Origin: Cupriavidus sp. D39
Lineage (GTDB): Bacteria > Pseudomonadota > Gammaproteobacteria > Burkholderiales > Burkholderiaceae
DNA: 64,000 bases
Assembly (NCBI RefSeq): GCF_026627925.1
Contig: NZ_JAPNLE010000009.1
Span: 186,001-250,000 of the forward strand
Reading direction: 5' to 3'
Under the pieces are notes generated by a model. It was given only the letters and a program-made list of their open reading frames with translations. It made no database searches and was not told where the DNA came from. Positions within the stretch are counted from its first letter, which is position 1, and each line of letters begins with the position of its first letter. This document shows, in pieces, positions 56,138 to 64,000 of the stretch. Both the position numbers and the translations under genes were made by a program.

Positions 56138-56860
56138 CTAGATACCCAGCAACGCATTGAGCCGATCCTGCTTGGCCTCCACCTCCGCGCGCTCGATCAC
56201 CTCCACCACCTCGCCGTGCTCGATCACGTAGTGGCGGTCCGCCAGGTGCTTGGCGAAGCGGAAGTTCTGTTCCACCAGGACCAGCGTGAAGCCGCGCGCC
56301 TTCAACTCGCGGATCACCTCTCCCAGTTTCTGCACGATGACCGGGGCCAGGCCTTCGGTGATCTCATCGAGCAGCAGCAGGTTGGCGCCGGTACGCAGGA
56401 TGCGGCCCATCGCCAGCATTTGCTGCTCGCCGCCGGAGAGCCGCGTGCCGGGGCTGCCGGCGCGCTCCTTCAGGTTCGGGAACATGCCGTAGATCTGCTC
56501 GACCGACATGCCGTCGTTGCCGACCTTGGGCAGCAGGGTCAGGTTCTCCTCGGCGCTGAGCGAGGCGTAGATGCCCCGTTCCTCCGGGCAGTAGCCCACC
56601 CCCAGGTGCGCCACCTTATGCGGCGGCAGGCCGATGACTTCCTTGCCCGCCAGCTGGATCGACCCTGTGCGCCGTCCTACCAGGCCCATGATGGCGCGCA
56701 GCGTGCTGGTGCGGCCCGCGCCGTTGCGGCCCAGCAGGGTCACGCACTCGCCGGGCATCACTTCCAGGTCGATGCCCTGCAGTACGTGGGACTCCCCGTA
56801 CCAGGCGTGAAGGTTGCGGATCGACAGCATCGGCTGCACGGAGCGGGCGTGGTCATGCAT
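56138..56860 (-). CDS. livF: Branched-chain amino acid ABC transporter ATPase LivF, Walker A Lys replaced by Arg
   Basis: 240 residues, ATG 56860, overlapping the livG stop by 8 bp. Walker A reads GRNGAGRTS: the invariant Lys is Arg50, confirmed in the DNA (GGC CGC ACC). Other motifs are normal: Q-loop region GYCPEERGIYASLSAEENL, signature LSGGEQQMLAMGRIL, Walker B LLLLDEITEGLAP, and LVLVEQNFRFA in place of the usual switch His. Catalysis may therefore depend mainly on LivG. Arg-type Walker A in LivF occurs in some relatives to my knowledge. Confidence 0.92.
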   Translation of the reverse strand: MHDHARSVQPMLSIRNLHAWYGESHVLQGIDLEVMPGECVTLLGRNGAGRTSTLRAIMGLVGRRTGSIQLAGKEVIGLPPHKVAHLGVGYCPEERGIYASLSAEENLTLLPKVGNDGMSVEQIYGMFPNLKERAGSPGTRLSGGEQQMLAMGRILRTGANLLLLDEITEGLAPVIVQKLGEVIRELKARGFTLVLVEQNFRFAKHLADRHYVIEHGEVVEVIERAEVEAKQDRLNALLGI

Positions 56861-57611
56861 GGTCTTCGGTCCCCATATAGGCTTCGCGCACCGCCGGATC
56901 GACCGAGACCGTGGCGTAGGGGCCTTCGGCAAGGATTTCGCCACGCTGCAGTACCGTGATGGTGTCGCTGATGTCCGCCACCACCTTCATATTGTGTTCC
57001 ACCATCAGGATGGTGCGGTTGGCCGACACCGTCTTGATGAGATCCTTGATGCGGTCGACGTCTTCATGCCCCATGCCCTGCGTGGGCTCGTCGAGCAGCA
57101 GCATTTCCGGGTCCAGTGCCAGCGTGGTGGCGATTTCCAGCGTGCGCTTGCGGCCGTAGGGCAGGTCCGCCGCCAGCACCGAAGCAAAGGCGGCAAGGCC
57201 GACCTGCTCCAGCAGCGCATGCGCGGGCTTGTTCAGCGCGCCAAGCGTGCCGATGGAGCGCCAGAAGTGGTAGTCGACGCCGAGCTTGCGCTGCAGCGCT
57301 ACCTTCACGTTCTCCAGTACCGTCAACTGTGGGAACACCGCCGATATCTGGAAGGAACGCACGATGCCGCGGCGCGCGGTCCGGGACGGTTTCTCCTGCG
57401 TGATGTCATCCCCGTTGAACAGGATGCTGCCCTGCGTCGGGATGTGGAACTTGGTGAGCAGGTTGAATACCGTCGTCTTTCCTGCGCCATTGGGGCCGAT
57501 CAGCGCGTGAATCGAGCCGCGCCTGACTTTCAGATCCACGTTGCGCACGGCAACGAAGCCCCGGAACTCCTTGGTGAGTTCCTTCGTCTCGAGAATGATG
57601 TCCTGGGTCAT
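56853..57611 (-). CDS. livG: Branched-chain amino acid ABC transporter ATPase LivG
   Basis: 252 residues. Canonical Walker A GPNGAGKTTVFNLLT near residue 38. Q-loop SFQISAVFPQLTVLENV. Signature ADLPYGRKRTLEIATTLA, shortened versus LSYGEQR. Walker B MLLLDEPTQGMGHED. Switch His LMVEHNMKVV. C-terminal LivG extension ATVSVDPAVREAYMG. It carries the intact ATPase motifs that its partner lacks. Confidence 0.93.
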   Translation of the reverse strand: MTQDIILETKELTKEFRGFVAVRNVDLKVRRGSIHALIGPNGAGKTTVFNLLTKFHIPTQGSILFNGDDITQEKPSRTARRGIVRSFQISAVFPQLTVLENVKVALQRKLGVDYHFWRSIGTLGALNKPAHALLEQVGLAAFASVLAADLPYGRKRTLEIATTLALDPEMLLLDEPTQGMGHEDVDRIKDLIKTVSANRTILMVEHNMKVVADISDTITVLQRGEILAEGPYATVSVDPAVREAYMGTEDHA

Positions 57612-57688
57612 GCGGAGGGTCGAATGAACGAGTGATCGGATGCGCGAGAAAGACGCTGGCCGGGACGGGACGCCGCGGCATGCGGGCC

Positions 57689-58603
57689 TCAGGCCACGGA
57701 TTGATACTTCGCCGGGCGCGTGGCCAGCGCCTTGGCAACGATCTGCTCGATGGCCTCGCGCTCGGCGCCCACCAGCGGCAGGCGCGGGCGGCGGACGTTT
57801 TCATTGCCCACGCCAACCAGCGTTTCCACCAGCTTCAGGTTCTGCACCAGCTTGGTCGAGACATCGAGATGCAGCAGCGGCGTGAACCACTGGTAGAGCT
57901 TGAGGGCCTCGGTGTAGTTGCCGGCCTTGACCAGGTCATGGAGCGCCACCGTCTCGCGCGGGAACGAGGTGACCAGGCCGGCCAGCAGGCCGTCGCAGCC
58001 AAGGGCAAGGCCTTCGTACGACAGGTCGTCCACGCCCAGGAACAGCTGGTAACGGTCGCCGACCGTATTGCGCAGGTCGGTGATGCGGCGGATGTTGTCC
58101 GTGCTCTCCTTGATGGCGACGATCCATTCGCAATCCGCCAGCTCCGCCATGTGTTCGGGCTTCAGGTCCACGCGGTAAGCCACCGGGTTGTTGTAGACCA
58201 TGACGGGCTTCTTCGCGGCTTGCGCGATGGTGCGCACGTTCTGCATGGCCTCGCGCGCGTCGGCCACATAGATGACGGACGGCATGACCATGAAGCCATC
58301 CACGCCCAGCTCCACCGCGGCCTTTACATAGCGCAGGGCGTCCCTTGTGCTTGTCTCCGAGACATTGGCCAGCACCGGCACGCGGCCGTTGCTGGTCTTG
58401 ACGGCAATGTCTGCTACCTGGAGCTTTTCTTCCAGGCTCAGCGTGCTGGCTTCGCCCAGCGAGCCGCAGGTGACGAGGCCGTGGACCCCGTTCTTGATGA
58501 GGAACTCGATGTGTTGCGCGGTACCGGCGGCGTCAAGGCTTTCGTCCGCGTGGAACTTGGTGGTGATGGCCGGGAAGACGCCTTGCCAGCGTGGATTGCT
58601 CAT
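57689..58603 (-). CDS. Dihydrodipicolinate synthase-family lyase/aldolase
   Basis: 304 residues of the DapA/NAL barrel. The Schiff-base Lys is in EWIVAIKESTDNI near residue 160. The Tyr is in PVMVYNNPVAYR. GSLGEASTLSLEEK is the carboxylate-binding region. It is the first gene of the liv operon and likely degrades or makes the transported compound. Known relatives act on 2-keto-3-deoxy sugar acids, hydroxyproline-derived pyrroline or aldol substrates. The exact one is unclear. Confidence 0.88.
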   Translation of the reverse strand: MSNPRWQGVFPAITTKFHADESLDAAGTAQHIEFLIKNGVHGLVTCGSLGEASTLSLEEKLQVADIAVKTSNGRVPVLANVSETSTRDALRYVKAAVELGVDGFMVMPSVIYVADAREAMQNVRTIAQAAKKPVMVYNNPVAYRVDLKPEHMAELADCEWIVAIKESTDNIRRITDLRNTVGDRYQLFLGVDDLSYEGLALGCDGLLAGLVTSFPRETVALHDLVKAGNYTEALKLYQWFTPLLHLDVSTKLVQNLKLVETLVGVGNENVRRPRLPLVGAEREAIEQIVAKALATRPAKYQSVA

Positions 58604-58677
58604 GGGAACTCCTTCGGTGTCAGGTGTGGACGGATCGCATTTCCCGGCTTGTTCCCCGGGCTCGTAAATATATTAGC

Positions 58678-58696
58678 AACATATTTCAAATATGTT
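58678..58696. promoter_or_regulatory. Palindrome upstream of DHDPS/liv operon, candidate GntR operator
   Basis: Arms AACATAT and ATATGTT around TTCAA, within an AT-rich patch 75-93 bp before the first start codon. Position and symmetry fit a FadR-type dimer such as the GntR protein encoded at the far end of this operon. Confidence 0.55.
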
Positions 58697-58989
58697 CGAT
58701 AGGGTACTACAGCAGTATCTGTGCCACCGCGGGGAGGGTAGCTTTTCGAACTTTTGGGCGCGTTTTTGCCTCAGTCTGGCGCGTGCATGCCCGCCTGGGA
58801 TGAATGGCGGAAGAGGGCGCGCACCAATACCCGGCGGCATGGTGGGGGCGTGCCCATTCGCGGTGCCGCTGACGGCAAGCGGCCCGGTGCCTCGGGTATT
58901 GGTGCCGGGAGGATCGGGAATTGCGCTGGGATGGGCCAGCCGGTGTACGCGGTCTCCCTGGCGGGAACCCGGCCAGCAGGGGCGCGTTG

Positions 58990-59215
58990 CGCTAGCAACA
59001 GCGACTGGAGAACACCACGGGCTTCGCTTCAAGTGGCTCCTAGCTAAGCCACCCCTCTCCCCGGCCCTCTCCCCCTGAGGGGAGAGGGAGAGACAGCCGT
59101 CGTCATGGCTCGCGGGTGTTGGCCCATCCGTCGGCTTCGTTCTGTGCCGCTGGTTTGCTCCCCTCTCCCACTTGTGGGAGAGGGGCCGAGGGAGAGGGCG
59201 GGCGCTTGTTTATGC
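58990..59215. repeat. REP-like intergenic repeat, copy 2
   Basis: GTGGCTCCTAGCTAAGCCA, opposed CTCTCCCC and GGGGAGAGG blocks, and GGGCGGGCGCTTGTTTATGC, matching copy 1 at 46280-46560 base for base over long stretches. Confidence 0.8.
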
Positions 59216-59219
59216 CTGC

Positions 59220-59350
59220 GTGCTGGAAAAAACCGAGGGCTCCACTTCAAGTGGCTCCTTGCTAAGCCACCCCTCTCCCCGCCCCTGAGGGGAGAGGGAG
59301 AGACAGCCGTCGTCATGGCGCGCGGCTTTGGCCTGTTCGGCGGCTTCGGC
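59220..59350. repeat. REP-like intergenic repeat, copy 3
   Basis: Shorter copy, lacking the GGCCCTCTC spacer, with GTGGCTCCTTGCTAAGCCA and GGGGAGAGGGAGAGACAG. It ends in TTCGGCGGCTTCGGC, like copy 1. Confidence 0.75.
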
Positions 59351-59377
59351 TTGTGCACCAGGTTTGTCGGCAGGCTG

Positions 59378-59399
59378 AAAGCCGCCCGAAGGCGGCTTT
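59378..59399 (-). terminator. Rho-independent terminator for the PAP2 gene
   Basis: Stem AAAGCCGCC / GGCGGCTTT with loop CGAA (TTCG on the minus strand), 17 bp downstream of the PAP2 stop. T-rich on the minus-strand side (GGCGGCTTT). Confidence 0.75.
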
Positions 59400-59415
59400 C
59401 TTCGTTGTCACAATA

Positions 59416-61389
59416 TCAAGCCGTCCCGTCGATCCGCACCGACAAGCCCGTGGCCGTGTAGATGGCCGTGGTCTTGTACCCCGGCACCGAGATGGTGGTG
59501 AACTGGCCCTTCAGGCTGGCGCTGGAGAGCAGGCTGATGGTGTCCCCCACCGACGGGCGGAAGCCGCTGCTGAAGTTCACCGTCAGCGTGCCGCCCGCCA
59601 CCGTGGCGATGCCGCTGACCGCCAGGCGGCCGGCGCCGCCGCTGCCCAGGTCCAGTTGCAGCGTGGTATTGGCCAGCTGCGTGTAAGCGCCGGCGATCAC
59701 CAACTGCGCGTTGACGCTGGAAGCCAGCGTGCCGCCGCCGAGGTAGAGGTCGCCTTTGCCGAATGCGGTGGCCGAGAGGGCCTGCAGCGTGCCGGCGGCG
59801 ACCTGCGTGCCGCCGGTGTAGCTGTTCTGGCCGCCCAGGCGCAGCGTGCCGCTGCCCTGCTTGTTCAGCTTGCCGGCGCCGCCGATGTCGTTGCGCCAGG
59901 TGTCGAGCGCATTGAAGCCGCCCTGGGAGGCATCCATATTGACCACCACGTCGCCGTTGAAGGCGCCGTAGCCGTCCGCCGCGGCGAACAGGTTGAGGCG
60001 GCCCCAGCCTTCGGCGTCGTCCATCACCGGATAGCCCGACGGCATCGCCGTGGTCTTCAGCACCACGCGGCGCTGGTTGGCATCCAGGTACGGCAGGCGC
60101 GTTTCCAGCAGCACCTCGGCGCCCTTGGGCACCACCGCCGGCTTGGTGGTGTCGGCGATCTGCGCGAAGCCGAAGGTCATGCGCCGGTTGTAGTTGGCCT
60201 TGTTGGTGGCGTAGTCCGCGAAGCGGTCGGTGGCCGTGGTGCCGGAGTGCGCGAAGTCGTTGAAGGCCAGCTTGGTGTCGGTCCTGGCCGCGGCCATCAG
60301 CGTGCTGTGGGCCTGGTCATAAGCGGCGGCCTTGCGCGCGGCGTTGGCGCCGGTGGCGATGCTGGCGGCAGCGGTGGCCTGGCCCAGCATGCGGCCGCTG
60401 ACCACGTCCAGCGGCGAGTGCATGCCGGCGACGATGCGGTTCTCGCCCAGTTCCAGGCCGCGCGTGACCATTTCCTGGAAGCGCTCGGGCACGGCGTAGG
60501 CCATGGCGATGGCGTCGCGCACGGCTTCGGCGGTGTGGCCGCTGGTGAAGCCGCCATCGGTGGCGGGCGTGCCGCTCTTGGCCGGCTCCAGCGCGGGGAC
60601 CACCTTGACGCTGCTGCTCCAGCGCCACGGGCGCGCGTACTTGTAGAAGCGCTTGGCCGGCTCGGTGGAGCCGTTCTCGCCGATGTTGCTCACAAAATCC
60701 ACCACGGTGCCAAAGCTGGCGTTGGTGCTGCCGCCCACGCCGACGTTGTTGCCGCCGTCGTTGTACAGCACGGTGGTGGCGTCGCCGGCGATGCTGGTGA
60801 TGGTGGTGGTTTGTTGCGCGGCGGCCTGCCAGGTGGCCGTCAGGGGGCCCAGGCCGTCGCTGACGCTGTAGCCCTTGTTGCGGCGGTCGTCCAGGTAGGC
60901 GGCCAGTTCCTGCGCGGCGGTGCGCTGCGCGGTCACGTTGGCCACGTACTGGATGTTGGCGCCGAGCACGCTGGCGTTGAGGATGGTGCCGTCGGTACTG
61001 TCGCCGGGGATGCCGGTCCAGCTGGACGCGACCACGGCGGGGAAGCTGCCGTTGGCGGCCGCGGTGACGCCGGCATCGACGATCAGCGTGGGGGGCTTCC
61101 ACAGGTCCAGGAAGCCGGTCAGCACGCGCACGCCGGCGTTGGTTTCCTTGGTGGCGTAGCGCGCGTCGCCGCGCTGGTTGGTGTAGGCGTAGTCCACGAA
61201 GGGCAGCACGGCGGCCCGGTCGGCTACCGGTGCGGAGTCGGCGAAGCCCAGGTCCTTGGGCGCGGCGGGGATCGACAGCGGCTGCGCGAGCGCGGAGGTG
61301 GTGGCATCGTCGCCACCGCCGCAGGCGGTCAGCAACATGGCGCCGATCAGCGCGGCGGTCAGGGCACGGAGGGAGCTTGGAGGAAACAT
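59416..61389 (-). CDS. PAP2/vanadium-haloperoxidase-like phosphatase lipoprotein with autotransporter-type repeat
   Basis: 657 residues. A lipoprotein signal ends in LLTACGGG. PAP2 motifs: KRFYKYARPWRW (about 250), GGFTSGHTAEAVR (about 285) and ENRIVAGMHSPLDVVSGR (about 323), with His and Asp of the phosphate site present. A further C-terminal region includes LNKQGSGTLRLGGQNSYTGGTQVAAGTLQ (about 510), the autotransporter-associated beta-strand repeat, then LSVRIDGTA with no membrane barrel. The fusion suggests a surface-attached acid phosphatase. Substrate is unknown. Confidence 0.85.
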   Translation of the reverse strand: MFPPSSLRALTAALIGAMLLTACGGGDDATTSALAQPLSIPAAPKDLGFADSAPVADRAAVLPFVDYAYTNQRGDARYATKETNAGVRVLTGFLDLWKPPTLIVDAGVTAAANGSFPAVVASSWTGIPGDSTDGTILNASVLGANIQYVANVTAQRTAAQELAAYLDDRRNKGYSVSDGLGPLTATWQAAAQQTTTITSIAGDATTVLYNDGGNNVGVGGSTNASFGTVVDFVSNIGENGSTEPAKRFYKYARPWRWSSSVKVVPALEPAKSGTPATDGGFTSGHTAEAVRDAIAMAYAVPERFQEMVTRGLELGENRIVAGMHSPLDVVSGRMLGQATAAASIATGANAARKAAAYDQAHSTLMAAARTDTKLAFNDFAHSGTTATDRFADYATNKANYNRRMTFGFAQIADTTKPAVVPKGAEVLLETRLPYLDANQRRVVLKTTAMPSGYPVMDDAEGWGRLNLFAAADGYGAFNGDVVVNMDASQGGFNALDTWRNDIGGAGKLNKQGSGTLRLGGQNSYTGGTQVAAGTLQALSATAFGKGDLYLGGGTLASSVNAQLVIAGAYTQLANTTLQLDLGSGGAGRLAVSGIATVAGGTLTVNFSSGFRPSVGDTISLLSSASLKGQFTTISVPGYKTTAIYTATGLSVRIDGTA

Positions 61390-61940
61390 GAGGCGCTGGC
61401 GCTAGGGCCGGTGGCATTGGGATCGGCGGAATGCTACGCAGCCATTGTGTACTCATTATGACTATTAATGCACTTCTGTGGTGCGCTTCGGAGCGGGAGC
61501 CACTTCGTCTCAGCCGACGGTCGATCGCCGCCCGCATGACGCTCGAAAAGGGACAACTGCTCGGTGGGCATCGCGATGGGAACGCGAGTGCAGGTCCCTC
61601 CCAACTTACCCGGTGGGCCACGATGTCAAGGCACCGTATGCCATTCGCATAGGTTGCAGCGCACCGAGACCCTTGTCGCGCGGATGCTATCCTTCCCGCC
61701 GACACGCATCAAGACAGAAGGCATGCGAAAAAGCTGGCAACGATGGCGCTGACAACGATGGCGTCTTCCTGTTCGACCGCGGAAGAGGGTGTCGGCTGAT
61801 ATGACGCGGGCCCATTGACTCCGTGGCCTGGCAATCGAGAGGGAAGTCAGCACGTCAACTGTTTTGGCCCGTCGACCAAGCCGTTTATCCGAGACCACGC
61901 GGGCATGGTGCGCATTGCCAATGCCCGCCAACAATGAGCC
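61390..61940. other. Gene-free divergent spacer
   Basis: 551 bp between PAP2 (minus) and a small plus-strand gene. The upstream PAP2 end is AT-rich (GTACTCATTATGACTATTAATG), likely its promoter. No protein features in the rest. Confidence 0.5.
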
Positions 61941-62348
61941 ATGGCCCAAATGCCGCCGTACCTCGATTACCCCGCCCTGATGGCGCTTGCCGTTCGCTCA
62001 GAGAGCGTGGCGCAGGCGTGCTCGTGCTGCAAGACGCTTTCGTCTGCTAGGGAAAGCCAGCCCGTCTCCTATCCGGAGGAACAACTCCGCGAAGCCGGCA
62101 CGCTGCGGGCGGCTGACGATGAATCAAACGACGAACCGACGTTTGACGAATACCATCCGGACCGCACGCAGTTCTGGTCTCCGGCTGCGCCGATCGCCCC
62201 GCGGTATTTTCCATATAACCGGTGCGACGTCTGGGAATGTACCGTTTGCGGCCGCCACTTCTTGCGCTACGTCGAGGGCGGCGGCTATTTCGTTGACCGA
62301 CGGATTCGCCAGCTTAGGGCTTCGCTGGTGGTCGATGCCGCGCTCTGA
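61941..62348 (+). CDS. Small cysteine-rich protein of unknown function
   Basis: 135 residues. The N-terminal part has CSCCK, and the middle is acidic ([17 protein letters not shown]). [37 protein letters not shown] holds a second CxxC pair, consistent with a zinc ribbon. No family named with confidence. Coding quality is good and ATG is preceded by ACAATGAGCC without a strong ribosome site. It stands alone between divergent/parallel neighbours. Confidence 0.6.
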   Translation: MAQMPPYLDYPALMALAVRSESVAQACSCCKTLSSARESQPVSYPEEQLREAGTLRAADDESNDEPTFDEYHPDRTQFWSPAAPIAPRYFPYNRCDVWECTVCGRHFLRYVEGGGYFVDRRIRQLRASLVVDAAL

Positions 62349-62630
62349 AGCGCCCGACGAAATCAGCAGTCCCGCCACCAGTAGCGGAAACGGCACGGCA
62401 CGCGCCTTCTTCGTCTGCTCCTTTTTGCCCCGGCGCTTGCGCGGGGCGGCAAGCTGCATCCGTCACATCGATAACGAGGGTGCTTTGCAATCCTCTTGGT
62501 GACGCGCAAGGCTTAAAAGCACACCGTTGCCCGCAGGGTTCCAGTTCGTCACATGTCTGCCTATTCTTAGTGGTGAGAGTGCATCGTCGTGTCCAACGCA
62601 ATGCGGACCAGGCTTGCTACTCATTACCCC

Positions 62631-63835
62631 ATGACAGACCATTCCCCCTCAGCGCCGGACCGGGCAACGCGCCGCCGGCTTGCCATCCGCCTCTCGGCTG
62701 CCGCCGCGGTGCTTGCATTCATCGTCTGCGCAGCCTGGTATGCGACCCGGGCCGAGCCGGTGGCGGTGCAGACAGCCAGGGTCGACACGGGGCGGGTCGA
62801 GGCCACGGTCGCCAATACCCGGGCCGGTTCGGTGTCCGCCTGCCGGCGGGCAAAGCTGGCGCCGCCGGCGGCAGGGCGCATCGAGGTGCTGAAAATCCGC
62901 AAGGGCGACCGCGTGAAGACTGGCCAGGTCCTGCTGGAACTCTGGAACGAGGACCTGCTCGCGCGCGATCGCCTTGCCCAGGAGCAGTTGCTGACGGCCA
63001 CGGCGCATGTGCGCGAAGTGTGCGAACTGGCCAAGGTGGCGGCCAGCGACGCCAGGCGCTCGCGCGGGCTGGTGGCCAGGGGTTTTATTTCCTCCCAGGC
63101 CTTGGAGCGGGCCGACGCCGACGCCAGCTCCAGGAGCGCCGCATGCGAATCCTCCAAGGCCCAGGTGAAAGAGGCCGGTGCGCGGATCGCGGGATCCCGC
63201 GCCGATATCGCGCGCACGGTCCTCAAGGCGCCTTTCGACGGCGTGGTCGCCGAAGTGAATGGCGAAATAGGCGAGTACCTGACGCCGTCGCCGCCCGGCA
63301 TCCCGACACTGCCAGCGGTGGACCTGATCGACGACTCCTGCCTCTACGTGTCGGCCCCGATCGACGAGATCGACGCGGCGCGCCTGCGGGTGGGCATGCC
63401 GGCACGGGTCACCCTGGACGCCTATCGGGGCAAGCACTTTGTGGGCAAGGTGCGGCGCGTCGCGCCCTATGTGCTGGCCCAGGAGAAGCAGGCCCGCACC
63501 GTCGAGGTCGAGGTGCAACTCGACAACCCGGACCCGGCGCACTACCTGCTGGTCGGCTACAGCGCGGACGTGGAGATCGTGACCGACGCGCACGACCCGG
63601 TCTTGCGCGTCCCCACCACGGCCCTGAGATCCGGCAATGCGGTACTGGTGCTGACCGCCGGGGGCAAGCTGGAGGCGCGCAAGCTCGATACCGGGCTATC
63701 CAACTGGGAGTTCACCGAGGTAAAGGCGGGCCTGGAGCGCGGCGCGCGGGTGGTCACCTCGCTGGACCGCAGCGGTGTCCGCGCTGGCGCCGCCGCTGTC
63801 GAAGAACAGCCGGCCCCCGCGGGAGGCACGGCGAA

Positions 63836-63839
<4 letters not shown>
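62631..63839 (+). CDS. HlyD/MacA-type periplasmic adaptor protein
   Basis: 402 residues from ATG 62631. An in-frame upstream start at 62589 would add 14. A single membrane segment ([18 protein letters not shown]) near residue 30 anchors it. Then comes a lipoyl half ([29 protein letters not shown]), a coiled-coil hairpin, the second lipoyl half ([21 protein letters not shown]), a barrel and an MP domain ([17 protein letters not shown]). It overlaps the following ATPase start (ATGA), as in MacAB-like ABC exporters. Confidence 0.9.

Positions 63840-64000
<161 letters not shown>

Larger units (their letters stand above)
58604..59415. other. Gene-free region: liv/DHDPS operon promoter, two REP-like blocks, terminator
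   Basis: 812 bp containing the palindrome at 58678-58696, REP-like copies 2 and 3 (58990-59215, 59220-59350) and the terminator at 59378-59399. Nothing else coding was found. Confidence 0.7.

Noticed and set aside
59353..61461. 702-residue plus-strand open frame
   Set aside because: Mirror frame of the PAP2 gene caused by high GC. It has low-complexity Arg/Gly/His composition and no family motif.

Overview
The window looks like a large replicon of a Burkholderiaceae bacterium, most likely Cupriavidus or a close relative. Supporting signs are the high GC content, a Bug-type tricarboxylate receptor, a beta-proteobacterial porin, a PagL-type lipid A deacylase, a phasin, and many solute transporters paired with short catabolic clusters. 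No rRNA or tRNA gene was seen. The identification rests on gene content only.

Layout. (1) 0-2.9 kb: the end of a branched-chain-amino-acid-type ABC permease pair (livH, livM), then an IS630 element inserted 10 bp after livM. (2) 2.9-8.1 kb: an IclR regulator divergent from a cluster of Bug receptor, CoA ligase, citryl-CoA-lyase-like protein and short-chain dehydrogenase. (3) 8.2-12 kb: DNA polymerase II and a convergent MATE exporter. (4) 12-20.6 kb: one minus-strand operon (MFS transporter, pyrK, class 1B pyrD, carbamoyl-amino-acid amidohydrolase, pyrC, pyrE, porin) facing a TetR regulator. Read together this is a plausible orotate uptake and breakdown operon. (5) 20.7-22.7 kb: a non-coding palindromic repeat element split by an IS5-like element, next to a truncated aminotransferase. 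(6) 23-30 kb: a carotenoid-oxygenase-family enzyme with an acyl-CoA synthetase, a HigBA toxin-antitoxin pair, a stretch of 3' gene fragments, a serine hydrolase and a sterol-desaturase-family protein. (7) 30.3-38.2 kb: a secreted repeat protein, an EF-hand-like protein, an OmpR/EnvZ-type two-component pair, a DUF4410-like lipoprotein, an AraC regulator, a phasin, a DUF883-type protein and PagL. (8) 38.3-39.3 kb: the second palindromic element, carrying five 47-bp tandem units. (9) 39.5-47.6 kb: a 2-ketogluconate-type operon (polar-amino-acid-type ABC transporter, kguE, kguK, kguD, an aroE homologue) under a PtxS-like LacI regulator, with three recognisable operators. (10) 48-51.3 kb: an LprI-type lipoprotein, an OsmC protein and an NRAMP-related transporter. 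(11) 52.2-58.6 kb: a GntR-regulated liv transporter with a DHDPS-family lyase. (12) 59.4-64 kb: a PAP2 phosphatase fused to autotransporter-type repeats, a small cysteine-rich protein, and the start of a MacA/MacB-like exporter.

At least 16 genes are broken by single-base losses, mostly in short G or C runs. The reading frame and family motifs continue cleanly after each one, so most are probably base-calling errors. These genes are annotated as whole CDSs, with the break named in each entry.
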